A stretch of 64,000 nucleotides of DNA from Bacillus sp. EB106-08-02-XG196. GTDB lineage: Bacteria > Bacillota > Bacilli > Bacillales > Cytobacillaceae. Below, one piece after another: positions 24,645 to 34,748 of this stretch. The notes beneath the pieces were generated by a model. That model saw nothing but the letters and a program-made list of their open reading frames with translations. It was not told the origin of the DNA and did no database searches. Position 1 is the first letter of the stretch, and every line of letters starts with the position of its first letter. The DNA lies in NCBI RefSeq assembly GCF_013396335.1, contig NZ_JABWSY010000009.1, forward strand, positions 215,234 through 279,233, in the 5' to 3' direction. A program made the position numbers and the translations under genes.

Positions 24645-25553
24645 TTGCCTATTAACATTCCAAAGCTGCTGCCTGCGAAAGAAATCCTTGAACATGAGAA
24701 TATCTTTGTCATGGACGACGAACGGGCAATACGTCAGGACATTCGGCCATTAAAACTACTTATATTAAATTTAATGCCCGAAAAAGAAAAGGCAGAGACG
24801 CAGCTCTTAAGGCTATTGGGAAACAGCCCGCTGCAGGTAAATGTAAAATTTTTAAAAACCAATTCCTATGAATCTACAAACACGAGCAAACAACATCTTG
24901 AACAATTCTATACCACCTTTTCTGAAATCAAAAATCAAAAATATGATGGCATGATTATTACTGGTGCTCCTGTTGAGCTAATGGAGTTTGAGCAAGTAAA
25001 GTATTGGGAAGAACTTACCGAGATTATGGACTGGACCAAAACCAATGTCACCTCTACCCTTCATATTTGCTGGGGAGCACAGGCTGCACTCTTTTATCAT
25101 TATGGGATTGATAAATTTGAACTATCTCGTAAATGTTCAGGAATCTATGAGCACCAAGTTTTCGAGCAAAATGATTTACTCCTGCGTGGTTTTGATGATC
25201 ATTTTTATGCTCCTGTTTCCCGATATACAGATGTATCGATTGGAGAAATTCATGAGAAACCTGAACTTAAGCTGTTGGCTGCCTCGGAGTATGCTGGAGC
25301 CCTGCTTATTGCCTCCCATGACAGAAAACATGTGATGATAACAGGACACTTGGAGTATGAGTCTGATTCCTTAGCTCAAGAATACAATCGGGATATTGAG
25401 AGAGGGCTGCAAATTCATATTCCGGAAAATTACTTTCCAAACAATGATCCTACGCAGCCGCCAATCAATCGCTGGCGTTCTCATGGCCACTTGTTCTTCT
25501 CAAACTGGCTCAACTATTATGTCTATCAAGAAACACCATTTAATTGGGATTAA
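24645..25553 (+). CDS. metA: Homoserine O-acetyltransferase, MetA type (TTG start)
   Basis: Acylates homoserine for methionine synthesis. The 302-residue protein has the catalytic triad at the expected places: Cys142 in [10 protein letters not shown], and His235 and Glu237 in ITGHLEYES. Residue 111 is Glu (PVELMEFE). In the MetA family a Glu there goes with acetyl-CoA, while Gly goes with succinyl-CoA, as in E. coli. The MetA name therefore hides an acetyltransferase. The TTG start follows AAAGGGGGAG. I see no S-box riboswitch in the 196-bp upstream gap. A terminator follows directly. Confidence 0.95.
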   Translation: MPINIPKLLPAKEILEHENIFVMDDERAIRQDIRPLKLLILNLMPEKEKAETQLLRLLGNSPLQVNVKFLKTNSYESTNTSKQHLEQFYTTFSEIKNQKYDGMIITGAPVELMEFEQVKYWEELTEIMDWTKTNVTSTLHICWGAQAALFYHYGIDKFELSRKCSGIYEHQVFEQNDLLLRGFDDHFYAPVSRYTDVSIGEIHEKPELKLLAASEYAGALLIASHDRKHVMITGHLEYESDSLAQEYNRDIERGLQIHIPENYFPNNDPTQPPINRWRSHGHLFFSNWLNYYVYQETPFNWD

Positions 25554-25554
25554 G

Positions 25555-25588
25555 AAAAGAAGCATCGGGATAAACCGATGCTTCTTTT
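25555..25588 (+). terminator. Terminator after metA
   Basis: A perfect 14-bp stem (AAAAGAAGCATCGG / CCGATGCTTCTTTT, loop GATAAA) is followed by T residues. It shares the GAAGCATCG arm with the terminator at 3023-3048. Confidence 0.92.
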
Positions 25589-25677
25589 TCAATGTCTTTA
25601 AAGTATTATTTTTTATTTATTCTTCGTTTATTTTTATAAAATTATAGAAAGAATATCGAGCAAAGGGGGTAAACGTT

Positions 25678-25890
25678 GTGGAAACAGTCGTAGCACTGCA
25701 TCGAAACCATGTTGGAGAGATTATCAGCTTTGTCACATCCGGAGGACGGATTATTTCCTATCAAAAAGCATTAATGGAAGCTGCAAACGGCGTCATCAAA
25801 GGCGTTCAAGCGATTGAGGATTATGATGGTAATCTTGTTCTAAGCCCCGAGCTGGAACCATCCTTTGACCATTACCCTGATTTATTCTAA
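25678..25890 (+). CDS. DUF3892 domain small protein (GTG start)
   Basis: A 70-residue protein of the DUF3892 type. The domain core VVALHRNHVGEIISFVTSGGRIISYQ spans residues 4-29, followed by the helix ALMEAANGVIKGVQAI and a DYDGNLVLSPELEPS turn-rich end. No function is established for the family. The GTG start has an AAAGGGGGT ribosome site. It has its own terminator and lies between metA and mntR, convergent with mntR. Confidence 0.82.
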   Translation: METVVALHRNHVGEIISFVTSGGRIISYQKALMEAANGVIKGVQAIEDYDGNLVLSPELEPSFDHYPDLF

Positions 25891-25891
25891 A

Positions 25892-25919
25892 AAAGCACCT
25901 GGCGGCGGCCAGGTGCTTT
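25892..25919. terminator. Bidirectional terminator between DUF3892 gene and mntR
   Basis: An 11-bp GC-rich stem (AAAGCACCTGG / CCAGGTGCTTT, loop CGGCGG) has A-rich sequence on the left and T-rich on the right, so it can serve both convergent genes. Confidence 0.88.
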
Positions 25920-25923
25920 ACGC

Positions 25924-26346
25924 TTATTCAGCTTCGTTTTGTTTTTGAATTTCTTTTAATGCCTCTATTCTCGTTTCATCTTCTTGGAAAAATTGAACGA
26001 GGTCAACGATTCTTTCAATCGAATCCCAGCTTAAGTGGTGCTCGATTCCTTCGACATCATTATAGATATTTTCATCTTTCACTCCGATAATTTTTAAGAA
26101 TTGTTCAAGTAAATCATGTCTAAATACAAGGCGTTTCCCAATCTTATTCCCTTTTGTGGTTAAACTGAAGCCTCTGTATTTTTCATAGACTAAATATTCA
26201 TCTTTGTCGAGCTTTTGTACCATTTTTGTTACAGAGGAGGGATGAACAGATAGTGCCTCTGCAATATCTGAAACACGGGCATACCCTTTTTCTTCAATTA
26301 ACATATATATTTGTTCAATATAATCTTCCATACTAGGTGTTGGCAT
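25924..26346 (-). CDS. mntR: Manganese-dependent repressor MntR
   Basis: A DtxR-family regulator that represses Mn2+ uptake genes when Mn2+ is bound. All metal ligands of B. subtilis MntR are kept at the same numbers: Asp8, Glu11, His77, Glu99, Glu102 and His103. The winged helix occupies residues about 20-65 ([19 protein letters not shown] is the recognition region). The 140-residue length is typical. Its regulon targets (mntH/mntABCD) are not in the window. TerC-family proteins, also linked to Mn2+ in other systems, lie 11 kb away, but no MntR box was identified there. Confidence 0.97.
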   Translation of the reverse strand: MPTPSMEDYIEQIYMLIEEKGYARVSDIAEALSVHPSSVTKMVQKLDKDEYLVYEKYRGFSLTTKGNKIGKRLVFRHDLLEQFLKIIGVKDENIYNDVEGIEHHLSWDSIERIVDLVQFFQEDETRIEALKEIQKQNEAE

Positions 26347-26415
26347 CCCGGACCTCCAAAAAAATTACTCTTCTAAAAGTTTACTATAGAAAAAAAATAG
26401 TGACAAGTTGAATTA

Positions 26416-28596
26416 TCACTTTGTCACACTTTTAGCACTTGGTTCTTCAAATAAAAACTTGACCCTTTTCTCCTGTTCATCGAGAAAAAGCCTTGCATTA
26501 AAGGTTTTATCCTTATTCGTAAACCCTTCAATCAACTCTGTTTTCCCTTCCGTTAAGAGGAGTTTAATATTCTTTTGGGTAATGTTTTTCCCGAGGATTT
26601 TTTTTGATATTGTGAAATTACACTGGTTTTTTTGATAGTTCGAACAACCATAAAAGTTTCCTTTATCAACCACTGAGCCATCACATTTTTTACAATTCCC
26701 CAGCTTCGTACTGCCTTTACCCTTTGTCATCTTCTTACTTGGAGTGAAATTTTCACGAACATCTTCTGAAAATATCCAATTTGCAGAATGTCCCACTCCA
26801 GAAGAAATCAGATGGTAGACCATTTTATTGGTTTGTTCCATGAAATTCTTTGGAGAAGCAGACCCCTCAGAGATTTCTTTTAATTTCTGCTCCCATTTTG
26901 CCGTCATTTCTGGGGAAGCCAGAATTTCCTCACCAATCGCTTCTATCAATATTCTTGCTTTTGAAGTTGCATAAACTAAGTTCTTGGTTACATCAATATA
27001 TTTTCGGTCCTTCAACATCGTAATAATTCCAGCCCTTGTTGCCTCAGTACCAAGACCTTCTGTCTTAGATAATATTTTCTCCATTTCCTTGTCTTCGATA
27101 TGCTTCCCGGCAGTCTTCATTAACGTGATTAACTGACCTTCAGTATAGCGTTTTGGCGGCTGTGTCTGGCTCTCTTTTACATCCACCTTCGTTGTACGGC
27201 CTTGTTCCCCTTTTGAAACTTTCGGCAGTGCCGGTTCATCCTCTTTTTCCTTTTGGTTGATTACCTTCCGCCAGCCTTCATCGATTTGGACCTTTCCCTT
27301 TGATTGAAATACTGCCCGTCCATCTACTAAAGTTGTCACTGTCGTATATTCAGCAATTGCTTTCGGATAATGTGCTGCAATTAAACTTGTGACAATGAGG
27401 TCATATAGTTTCTTTTCATCTGGGTCTAATCTTTCAACATTTGGAACTTGTTCAGTAGGAATTATCGCATAGTGATCAGTAACTTTTTTTTCGTTTACAT
27501 ATCGTTTGTTATCCGCAATTGATTCCAATGGCAGTGGGAAGAATTTATCATACCCATTGATATGACTTAAATTAGTAAGTATTTCAGGGAATGTATTCGC
27601 TTCTTCTTTCGTTACATACCGCGAGTCAGAGCGGGGATAGGATACATTTCCTTTTTGATAGAGTTTTTGCAGCACATCCAGTGTCTTCTTCGGTGAAAAT
27701 TTGTATCGTTTATTTGCTTCAGCCTGAAGAGCTGAGAGATTATAGAGTAACGGTGGAAAGAATTCTTTTCTTTCCGATATCACATCTGAAACTTCTGCAG
27801 GCTTTTCTCGGCAAAACGCCGCAACCTTCTCAGCCATTTCTTTTGTTTTTACGCGTGATTCTCCATCATTCTGCCACTTACCTCTGTATTTCTTGCCATC
27901 GATGTTAAAATGGCCAATCACTTCCCAAAAGGGTTCAGACTTGAAATTTTCAATTTCTAATTCTCTTTTTACAATAAGTGCTAATGTTGGGGTCTGTACC
28001 CTGCCTACAGAAAACACATCTGAAAAGCCTTGTTTTTGCAGCAGTAGGCTATAGAGCCTTGATGCATTCATTCCGACTACCCAATCTGCACAAGCCCGGG
28101 TGTACGCTTCAAAATATAAATTTCTTGTATAATCTTCGTCTAATAATTTATTAAACCCATCTCGAATAGAGTTAGCTGTTAAAGAGGATATCCAAAGTCG
28201 TTTCATTGGCTTTTTACAGCCAGTAATTCGAAGTATATTACGGATAATCAATTCACCTTCACGCCCGGCATCACCCGCATGGATAATTTCTGTTACCGCA
28301 GGATTATTTACCAGCTTTTGAATAACTGAAAATTGTTTTACTTTATCCTTCGTTACTTCATATTGGAACTGATTCGGAATCATCGGCAGATTATCCAAAG
28401 ACCATTTCTTCCATCCCGGCTCATACGTTTCTGGATTCACAAGCTGACATAAATGCCCAATCGCCCAAGTGACATAGGCACCATTTGGAAAAGTCTCATT
28501 GGGAAAAACCTCAATAAAACCATTTTGTTTTTTATTTTTAAAAATAGAAGCCAGTGTTGAACCTTGATCTGGCTTTTCAGCAATAATTAATTTCAT
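26416..28596 (-). CDS. topB: DNA topoisomerase III
   Basis: A type IA topoisomerase that decatenates DNA through a single-strand break. The 726-residue protein has the TOPRIM domain at the start (LIIAEKPDQGSTLA; IIHAGDAGREGELI, with the metal-binding DxD-like acidic residues). The catalytic tyrosine lies in SYPRSDSRYV (near residue 319). A C-terminal zinc-like segment has CKKCDGSVVDKGNFYGCSNY. The AGGAGC ribosome site selects the ATG at 28596; the frame is open further upstream. It appears monocistronic. Length matches B. subtilis TopB. An ICE- or plasmid-borne TopB was considered, but no other mobile gene is nearby. Confidence 0.95.
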   Translation of the reverse strand: MKLIIAEKPDQGSTLASIFKNKKQNGFIEVFPNETFPNGAYVTWAIGHLCQLVNPETYEPGWKKWSLDNLPMIPNQFQYEVTKDKVKQFSVIQKLVNNPAVTEIIHAGDAGREGELIIRNILRITGCKKPMKRLWISSLTANSIRDGFNKLLDEDYTRNLYFEAYTRACADWVVGMNASRLYSLLLQKQGFSDVFSVGRVQTPTLALIVKRELEIENFKSEPFWEVIGHFNIDGKKYRGKWQNDGESRVKTKEMAEKVAAFCREKPAEVSDVISERKEFFPPLLYNLSALQAEANKRYKFSPKKTLDVLQKLYQKGNVSYPRSDSRYVTKEEANTFPEILTNLSHINGYDKFFPLPLESIADNKRYVNEKKVTDHYAIIPTEQVPNVERLDPDEKKLYDLIVTSLIAAHYPKAIAEYTTVTTLVDGRAVFQSKGKVQIDEGWRKVINQKEKEDEPALPKVSKGEQGRTTKVDVKESQTQPPKRYTEGQLITLMKTAGKHIEDKEMEKILSKTEGLGTEATRAGIITMLKDRKYIDVTKNLVYATSKARILIEAIGEEILASPEMTAKWEQKLKEISEGSASPKNFMEQTNKMVYHLISSGVGHSANWIFSEDVRENFTPSKKMTKGKGSTKLGNCKKCDGSVVDKGNFYGCSNYQKNQCNFTISKKILGKNITQKNIKLLLTEGKTELIEGFTNKDKTFNARLFLDEQEKRVKFLFEEPSAKSVTK

Positions 28597-28820
28597 TACG
28601 ATTGCTCCTTTTGATAAAGCATCCAGCATTCATTTTCCCACTTCATTTGTCTTTTTGTAAAGGATTAAAATATATCCAATAGTAGACCATTAGATTGATA
28701 AATTATTTAATTAAACTTTAATTGGTAGATTTTTCATATAATAAACAGTGGTACGTAAGAGGATTAATAGTGTTGGAGAAAAATAGTGCGTGGCAATTTA
28801 ATATGCAGAAATAAACTTTC

Positions 28821-28859
28821 ATAGAGTCTGAGCACCATATTCTTGGACTCAGACTCTAT
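28821..28859 (-). terminator. Terminator of the cyd operon
   Basis: A 12-bp perfect stem (ATAGAGTCTGAG / CTCAGACTCTAT) directly follows the cydC stop. The region 28597-28820 between it and topB is AT-rich and I see no gene in it. Confidence 0.82.
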
Positions 28860-28860
28860 T

Positions 28861-30588
28861 TTATACTTTTTTAAACGGACAATCTAATTTATACAGGCGG
28901 CGATATCTCTCTTCATTTTCCAGCAACTGAGAGTGACTGCCTTCCATGGCTATTTTACCATTTTCTAGGAATAGGATACGATCCATTTTCTCTACCCCTA
29001 TTAAATGGTGTGTCACCCAGATAATTGTTTTTCCCTTTAAGTTATCAAAAATCGTTCTTAACAGCTTAACCTCCGTAATGGGATCGAGACCTACCGTTGG
29101 TTCATCCAAAATAACCACAGGTGTTTTTTGCAGTAGAATACGAGCTAACGCAATCCTTTGGCGCTCTCCGCCTGAGAAGCGTTGGCCTGTTTCTTGCATA
29201 TTTGTTTCGTATCCTTGCGGCAGCTCTCTTATCATTTCATCCAATTGAACCATTTTCGCAACTTCATGGACCTCTACATCACTTGCTTCCGGATTACCAA
29301 GTCGAATATTGTTCAACACAGAAGTATTAAACAAATACGGTTTTTGGTTCAGTACACCCATAATTTTAGAAATAGAAGGTTCCCGTTTATGTGCATCTAT
29401 ACCATTAAGTTTCACCGCACCACTAACAGGAGCAAGTACACCTTTAATGAGTTTTAATAGCGTTGATTTACCTGCGCCGCTCCGTCCAATAATAGCTATC
29501 CGCTCCCCTTGCTCTATCTTTAATATAAAATCATGCAACAGTAATTTATCTGAATAACCCAATGAAACGTTATTTATTTCAATCAAAATCTGAGAATTGG
29601 AAATATCTATTGCTAGAGTTTCTTGCTTTGACTCACTATATATTTGAAGCGAATCTAGGCGTTTTAACGATTCTTGATAGCTTGTTGTTTCACTAATTCC
29701 TTCTGCGATTGGTAAAAAGGATTCTAGCAGCGACAATAAAACAAGTGCAAAAGCTGCTATTAAAGTCGGAGGAATCTCACCACTCGCAGTTAAATCGCTT
29801 GCCCAATATATCGCAACAATTACGATGGAGCCAAGAATCAGTTGGTTCACAATATCACGGTAATTTACGAATGATTGTTTTTGAGTTTCAACCTTAAGTA
29901 GTTTCTGCTCCTGTAGTTCGTACCTATGGATAAACGCTTTTGTATGACCGCTAAATATCCAGTCACTTATCCCAAAAACAGCTTCTGTAAACTGTTGGTA
30001 AAGCTGATTTCTACCATGTTTCAATTTTTCATTTTTACCTCTAACATAAAAAAATGAAACAAATGGACCTACAAAAAGTATGAGGCCAATTAAGCAAGCT
30101 AGTAAAATAGCAAAGGGAACCGAGAAAAGACCAGCGCCTATGATAATCACACTATAGACTACTAATGAAGTAATAGCTGGGAACAATGTTTTTAAATAGA
30201 ACTCCTGAAGGTGTTCAATATCATCTGCCAGAACTCCGAGAATATCCCCAGTGCGAAATCGCGAAGTAATAAACAAAGCTTGCGGCTCAATGATTTTATA
30301 TAACCGAACACGCATCTGAGAAAGTATTTTCAGTACAAACTGATGACCGACAAGCCTTTCAAGATAACTTAAAACGGCACGTCCAATTCCAAATGTTCGA
30401 ACACCTACAATCGGGACATAGACCATTAAAATGGATTCAGGCATGGTTGCAGATTTCGAGATGAGATATCCAGATGTAAACATTAATGCCCCGCCGAACA
30501 GAATGGTTAGTGACCCCAAAAGAATAGAGAGAAAAAGTAAACCACGATATTGTTTCAAATATGGAAGAATCCATTTGTTTCTATTCAT
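28861..30588 (-). CDS. cydC: Heterodimeric ABC exporter subunit CydC
   Basis: One half of the CydDC exporter, required to assemble cytochrome bd; it exports thiols/heme-related cargo. The 575-residue protein has an N-terminal six-helix membrane domain and a C-terminal ATPase with Walker A (GRSGAGKSTLL), signature (RFSGGERQRIALAR) and Walker B (VVILDEPTVGLDP) motifs. The start overlaps the cydD stop by four bases. The terminator 28821-28859 ends the cydABDC unit, which has the Bacillus order cydA-cydB-cydC-cydD in gene number (the two ABC halves are distinguished by relative position and sequence only). Confidence 0.93.
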   Translation of the reverse strand: MNRNKWILPYLKQYRGLLFLSILLGSLTILFGGALMFTSGYLISKSATMPESILMVYVPIVGVRTFGIGRAVLSYLERLVGHQFVLKILSQMRVRLYKIIEPQALFITSRFRTGDILGVLADDIEHLQEFYLKTLFPAITSLVVYSVIIIGAGLFSVPFAILLACLIGLILFVGPFVSFFYVRGKNEKLKHGRNQLYQQFTEAVFGISDWIFSGHTKAFIHRYELQEQKLLKVETQKQSFVNYRDIVNQLILGSIVIVAIYWASDLTASGEIPPTLIAAFALVLLSLLESFLPIAEGISETTSYQESLKRLDSLQIYSESKQETLAIDISNSQILIEINNVSLGYSDKLLLHDFILKIEQGERIAIIGRSGAGKSTLLKLIKGVLAPVSGAVKLNGIDAHKREPSISKIMGVLNQKPYLFNTSVLNNIRLGNPEASDVEVHEVAKMVQLDEMIRELPQGYETNMQETGQRFSGGERQRIALARILLQKTPVVILDEPTVGLDPITEVKLLRTIFDNLKGKTIIWVTHHLIGVEKMDRILFLENGKIAMEGSHSQLLENEERYRRLYKLDCPFKKV

Positions 30589-32303
30589 AGATTTCCCTCC
30601 ATTTTTGTTGAAACTAGCTGATAATAATAGCCACGCTTTGCAAGTAATTCATCATGTGTTCCAGTTTCAACTAACTCTCCTTGGTCAAGAACAAGGATTT
30701 GGTCCATGTCTAACATCCAATGGAGTCGATGTGTTGCAAAAAAAACGAGCTTACCTTCAAACAATTGAAGCATGGTTTCCTTTAGTTCTGCTTCTGTTTC
30801 AATATCGAGATGGGCTGTTGGTTCATCAAGCATGATGATCGGGGTATTTCCTAAGAATGATCGTGCGATGGCAATACGTTGTTCCTGTCCGCCGCTAATC
30901 CTTCGTCCACCCTCACCAATTTGATTCTCTAACCCTTGTGGCAGCTCATCGACCATTGCTTTCAAGCCGGATTTCTCCGTCGCTGCTTCCACTTCTTCAA
31001 ACGTTGCTTCAGGATGGTAAAATCGAATATTGTTCATTATAGTGTCGTGGAAAATATATGGCTGCTGTGGAATATATGTTATTTGCTTTTGCCAATCCCG
31101 CTGGCACAAGGAGGTTACCTTTTTACCACTGATTAGAAATTCTCCTCTTGAAGGGTTTAAAAATCCACTTAACACATCAATCATGGTGGATTTCCCCGAA
31201 CCACTGGCACCAACAATACCAATTCTTTTTGAACCCGATAGTGTAAATTTGATATCTCTTAATCCAGGTTTTTCGCCCTTACTATATTCGATACTCATTC
31301 CTGATACAGTAAGAGTGCTGGTAGATTCCCAGAGTGAAAGGGGTTCTTGTTTTGGCAGGCTGCTGTCAAGATCAAGTATTTCTTGAATTTTGTTACCAGC
31401 ATTTTTACCATCAAGTGTCGCGTGATAATCTGCTCCCACCTCTCTTATCGGCAGGAAGTACTCTGGTGCCAGCATTAAAATGGTTAATGCCGAGTGCAGC
31501 TCCATACTCCCATTAATTAACCCTAATCCTAGGAATACAGCCACCGTTGCAATCGAAAGCATCGTAAAAAAGTCGAGTGCAAACGAGGATAAAAAAGCAA
31601 TCCGTAATGCCGCGATTGTTGCTTTTCGATATTGTTCACTCACCCAGGCAATCTTTTCAATATGCTTCACACTCAAACCGAGATACTTAAGAGTTTCTAA
31701 ACCTCTTAATGAATCAACAAAATGATTGGATAGTAATTGATAGGATTCATATTGGCTGAGTGCTTTACCTATTGCAGCCTTACCAAGTAAAACCATAAAA
31801 ATCATGACAATTGGAAAGGTCAGTACCAAGATGAGCCCCGAACGGGAATTTTCAAAGAAAATATAAAGGACAAGTATCCCTGGGATAAAAGCAGCATTCA
31901 TAATCTTAGGAAAGTAAAGTTCCAAATAACGACGAAATTTCGTGATCCCTTCCATTACTAGTGTAACGGTCTGTCCAGAACCTTCCTCTTGGGTAAATCG
32001 TGGGCCAAGTTGAAATACTTTTTCTAGTAAACGTTCACGGAAGTTCTTGCTCGTTTTCGCTGCAAAATCGTAGGCGATATTCTTTTTCACAACAGTAGTA
32101 ACCTGTCGAACTATAAGAGAAATAAAGAAAATCAATAAGTCTTTAATAACAGTTCGAAACAAATCTCCCCCAAATAGGGAGGAGATTGCTTCAGCTAAAT
32201 AATAGGCTTGAGTAATTATGGCAGCAGCTTGAATTGCCGTTAATATGGCTAAGAGACTCAGTACAGTCTTAGCCCCTTGATAAGAAATCATTTTCCTGTC
32301 CAT
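30585..32303 (-). CDS. cydD: Heterodimeric ABC exporter subunit CydD
   Basis: The partner half-transporter, 572 residues, with a six-helix membrane domain and an ATPase domain. Walker A is GASGSGKSTMI, signature RISGGQEQRIAIAR, and Walker B IIMLDEPTAHLD. The start ATG overlaps the cydB stop by one base (TGATG), and its own stop overlaps the cydC start by four. It is therefore translated as part of the same message as the oxidase. Which half is called CydC or CydD in this genus could be swapped. Confidence 0.92.
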   Translation of the reverse strand: MDRKMISYQGAKTVLSLLAILTAIQAAAIITQAYYLAEAISSLFGGDLFRTVIKDLLIFFISLIVRQVTTVVKKNIAYDFAAKTSKNFRERLLEKVFQLGPRFTQEEGSGQTVTLVMEGITKFRRYLELYFPKIMNAAFIPGILVLYIFFENSRSGLILVLTFPIVMIFMVLLGKAAIGKALSQYESYQLLSNHFVDSLRGLETLKYLGLSVKHIEKIAWVSEQYRKATIAALRIAFLSSFALDFFTMLSIATVAVFLGLGLINGSMELHSALTILMLAPEYFLPIREVGADYHATLDGKNAGNKIQEILDLDSSLPKQEPLSLWESTSTLTVSGMSIEYSKGEKPGLRDIKFTLSGSKRIGIVGASGSGKSTMIDVLSGFLNPSRGEFLISGKKVTSLCQRDWQKQITYIPQQPYIFHDTIMNNIRFYHPEATFEEVEAATEKSGLKAMVDELPQGLENQIGEGGRRISGGQEQRIAIARSFLGNTPIIMLDEPTAHLDIETEAELKETMLQLFEGKLVFFATHRLHWMLDMDQILVLDQGELVETGTHDELLAKRGYYYQLVSTKMEGNL

Positions 32304-33316
32304 CAGTAAGTTAAATGCTCCTTGTCAGTTACTCTTTTCCGGAAAACATAATAACTCCAAATTGTATATCCTAAAACGAATGGTAAGACGGTAAATGCAA
32401 CGATAGTCATTATTTTTAACGAATAGTCCCCGCTCGCTGCATTATATACCGTTAAATCAAAATCCTTATCAATACTGCTAATCATCACCCTTGGAAATAG
32501 GCCAACAAAGATGGCTGATACCGTGAATGCTAAACCAAGACCGGACATCGTAAACGATAATCCTTCGCGTTTCTTCAGGTTGAAATAGTACACTAAGCCG
32601 TATGCTGCTACTATTAAACCTGCAAGAATTAGTTCAGGTACACGTCTAACTTCAAAAATATCCGTCATAAACCATGACAATACTACGAACACAACGAGCG
32701 AGCCTAATACGGCAAGAGTTACCTTTTTAGCCAATAGACTGGAGCGCTTTCGAAGCTCCCCTTCTGTTTTTAAAGAAAGGAAGTTAAGTCCATGTAAGAA
32801 GCAGAGTAAGGTTACGGTGAGTCCTCCCCATAGAGAGTAAACTTTAATGAAATCTGTAAAACCTGCTGACATATTCATGTCTTCTTTGATTGGCATTCCT
32901 CTAAGCATACTGGTAAAAAGAACTCCCAATAGGAATGGCGGCAGTAAGCTGCTGATAAAAATAACCCAGTCCCACACATTGGTCCATCGTGGATTCTCGA
33001 CCTTACGGCGGAATTCAAACGATACCCCTCTTCCTATTAAACATAGGAGAACAGCTAATAATGGCAAGTAATAACCGCTGAACATCGTCGCATACCAATG
33101 TGGAAAGGCTGCAAAAATAGCTCCACCACCCGTTAATAGCCAAACTTCATTCGCATCCCAGAATGGCCCTATTGTATTGATCATCACTGTTCGTTCTATT
33201 TGATTTCGAGCTAAAAGCCTCGTGGACATACCTACTCCAAAATCGAATCCCTCTAGGAAAAAGAAACCAATAAAGACTACGGCGATTAAGACAAACCATA
33301 ATTCACTTAACTCCAT
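32303..33316 (-). CDS. cydB: Cytochrome bd oxidase subunit II
   Basis: The non-heme-bearing membrane subunit of quinol oxidase bd, 337 residues with about eight or nine membrane helices. The N-terminal LWFVLIAVVFIGFFFLEGFDFGVG and WDANEVWLLTGGGAIFAAFP are family signatures. The ATG at 33316 follows an AGGTGC ribosome site one base after the cydA stop, so translation is coupled; an upstream GTG in frame is discarded. The subunit binds CydA and supports quinol oxidation at low oxygen. Confidence 0.95.
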   Translation of the reverse strand: MELSELWFVLIAVVFIGFFFLEGFDFGVGMSTRLLARNQIERTVMINTIGPFWDANEVWLLTGGGAIFAAFPHWYATMFSGYYLPLLAVLLCLIGRGVSFEFRRKVENPRWTNVWDWVIFISSLLPPFLLGVLFTSMLRGMPIKEDMNMSAGFTDFIKVYSLWGGLTVTLLCFLHGLNFLSLKTEGELRKRSSLLAKKVTLAVLGSLVVFVVLSWFMTDIFEVRRVPELILAGLIVAAYGLVYYFNLKKREGLSFTMSGLGLAFTVSAIFVGLFPRVMISSIDKDFDLTVYNAASGDYSLKIMTIVAFTVLPFVLGYTIWSYYVFRKRVTDKEHLTY

Positions 33317-33317
33317 C

Positions 33318-34724
33318 TTAAGCACCTACCTTTTTAAATGGATCGGTTGTTACTTTCGCCATGACACCATGACCAACATCCGGACCCTTTTTAATTTCAC
33401 GGACCATCAAATAAACCATTACACCTAAAAGCACAGTGAACACTAGAAGATACATGATGGTTGAAAATAGAATCATTCCTGCCGAAACATTTGGAGAAAT
33501 GGAATCAGCTGTGGTCATTAGTCCAAATACCGTCCACGGCTGACGCCCCACCTCGGTCATAATCCATCCAGCGGTATTCGCCAAAAATGGAAATAAAATC
33601 GCTGGCAGCAGGAGTTTTAAAAACAAGTTACTGTTTTCCAATTTTCCTTTTCTCCATAGGTAAAGACCAGAAAAGGATAAGAGGATCATTGCCAACCCAA
33701 AACCAATCATGAGCCTAAAGCTCCAATAAGTTGTTTTTACCGGCGGAATATAGTTGGTACCTTCACCAACGACAGAATCATATTTATCGGTATATTCTTT
33801 TTGGAGTGTTTCAATGCCTTTAAGGCTGCCTTCAAATTTTGAATACGCCAAGAAACTCATCGCGTAGGGAATATTAATTTCAAACTTATTCTCATGTTTC
33901 TCAGTATTAATAATGGCAAATGCTGACCAAGGAGCCGGGTCTTGTGAATCCTCCCAAATCCCTTCAGCTGCAGCCATTTTCATCGGCTGTGTTTTCACTA
34001 AGTATTGTGCTTGTGAATGTCCGCTTAGGGCAGTGCCAATACTTCCGATTAAACCAATGATAATAGCTAATTTCATCGATTTTTTATAAAACTCGATATG
34101 TTTTTTCTTAAGTAGATTAATAGCACTTACCCCTGCAATAAAGAATGCTGCAGTACATAACGCGCCAGTTAATACATGAGGGAATTCAACTAATAATTGC
34201 CCGTTCGTGATTAAAGCAAAGAAATCATTCATCTCCGCGCGCCCATTGTTCATCTCAAATCCAACTGGCACCTGCATAAAGGAATTGGCAGTCAAAATCC
34301 AAAAACCAGATAATATGGTTCCGAGTGACACTAGCCAGATACAAGCTAAATGAACTTTTTTTGATAAACGATCCCAGCCAAAAATCCACAATCCGATAAA
34401 CGTTGATTCCATAAAAAAGGCTAGCAGCGCTTCGATTGCAAGCGGGGCTCCAAATACATCACCTACAAATCTTGAGTAATCTGACCAGTTCATACCAAAT
34501 TGAAATTCTTGAATGATTCCTGTTACTACTCCGACTGCAAAGTTAATTAAAAATAGATGTCCCCAAAACTTTGCCATTTTCTTGTATACTTCCTTCTTTT
34601 TCACCACGTACAAGGTTTCCATTAAGGCAACCATAAAGACTAACCCAATGGAAAGCGGTACAAAGAAGAAGTGAAAAATGGTTGTCGCGGCAAATTGAGT
34701 TCTTGCCAGCAATACTGCATCCAC
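33318..34724 (-). CDS. cydA: Cytochrome bd oxidase subunit I
   Basis: The catalytic subunit, binding hemes b558, b595 and d, for high-affinity oxygen reduction. It has 468 residues; proteins of this length have the short (S-type) Q-loop, unlike the longer E. coli CydA. Signatures: LARTQFAATTIFHFFFVPLSIG (heme-ligand His region near residues 8-30), the conserved GRQPW near 395, and many membrane helices. The start follows an AGGAGG ribosome site. A Rex-like operator lies in the 5' gap, consistent with NADH-dependent derepression at low oxygen. Confidence 0.95.
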   Translation of the reverse strand: MDAVLLARTQFAATTIFHFFFVPLSIGLVFMVALMETLYVVKKKEVYKKMAKFWGHLFLINFAVGVVTGIIQEFQFGMNWSDYSRFVGDVFGAPLAIEALLAFFMESTFIGLWIFGWDRLSKKVHLACIWLVSLGTILSGFWILTANSFMQVPVGFEMNNGRAEMNDFFALITNGQLLVEFPHVLTGALCTAAFFIAGVSAINLLKKKHIEFYKKSMKLAIIIGLIGSIGTALSGHSQAQYLVKTQPMKMAAAEGIWEDSQDPAPWSAFAIINTEKHENKFEINIPYAMSFLAYSKFEGSLKGIETLQKEYTDKYDSVVGEGTNYIPPVKTTYWSFRLMIGFGLAMILLSFSGLYLWRKGKLENSNLFLKLLLPAILFPFLANTAGWIMTEVGRQPWTVFGLMTTADSISPNVSAGMILFSTIMYLLVFTVLLGVMVYLMVREIKKGPDVGHGVMAKVTTDPFKKVGA

Positions 34725-34748
34725 AATCAGGACCTCCTTAAAATAATA

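Noticed and set aside
26416..28596. TopB as part of an integrative element
   Set aside because: No integrase, conjugation gene or attachment repeat was seen around it; length and motifs fit chromosomal TopB.
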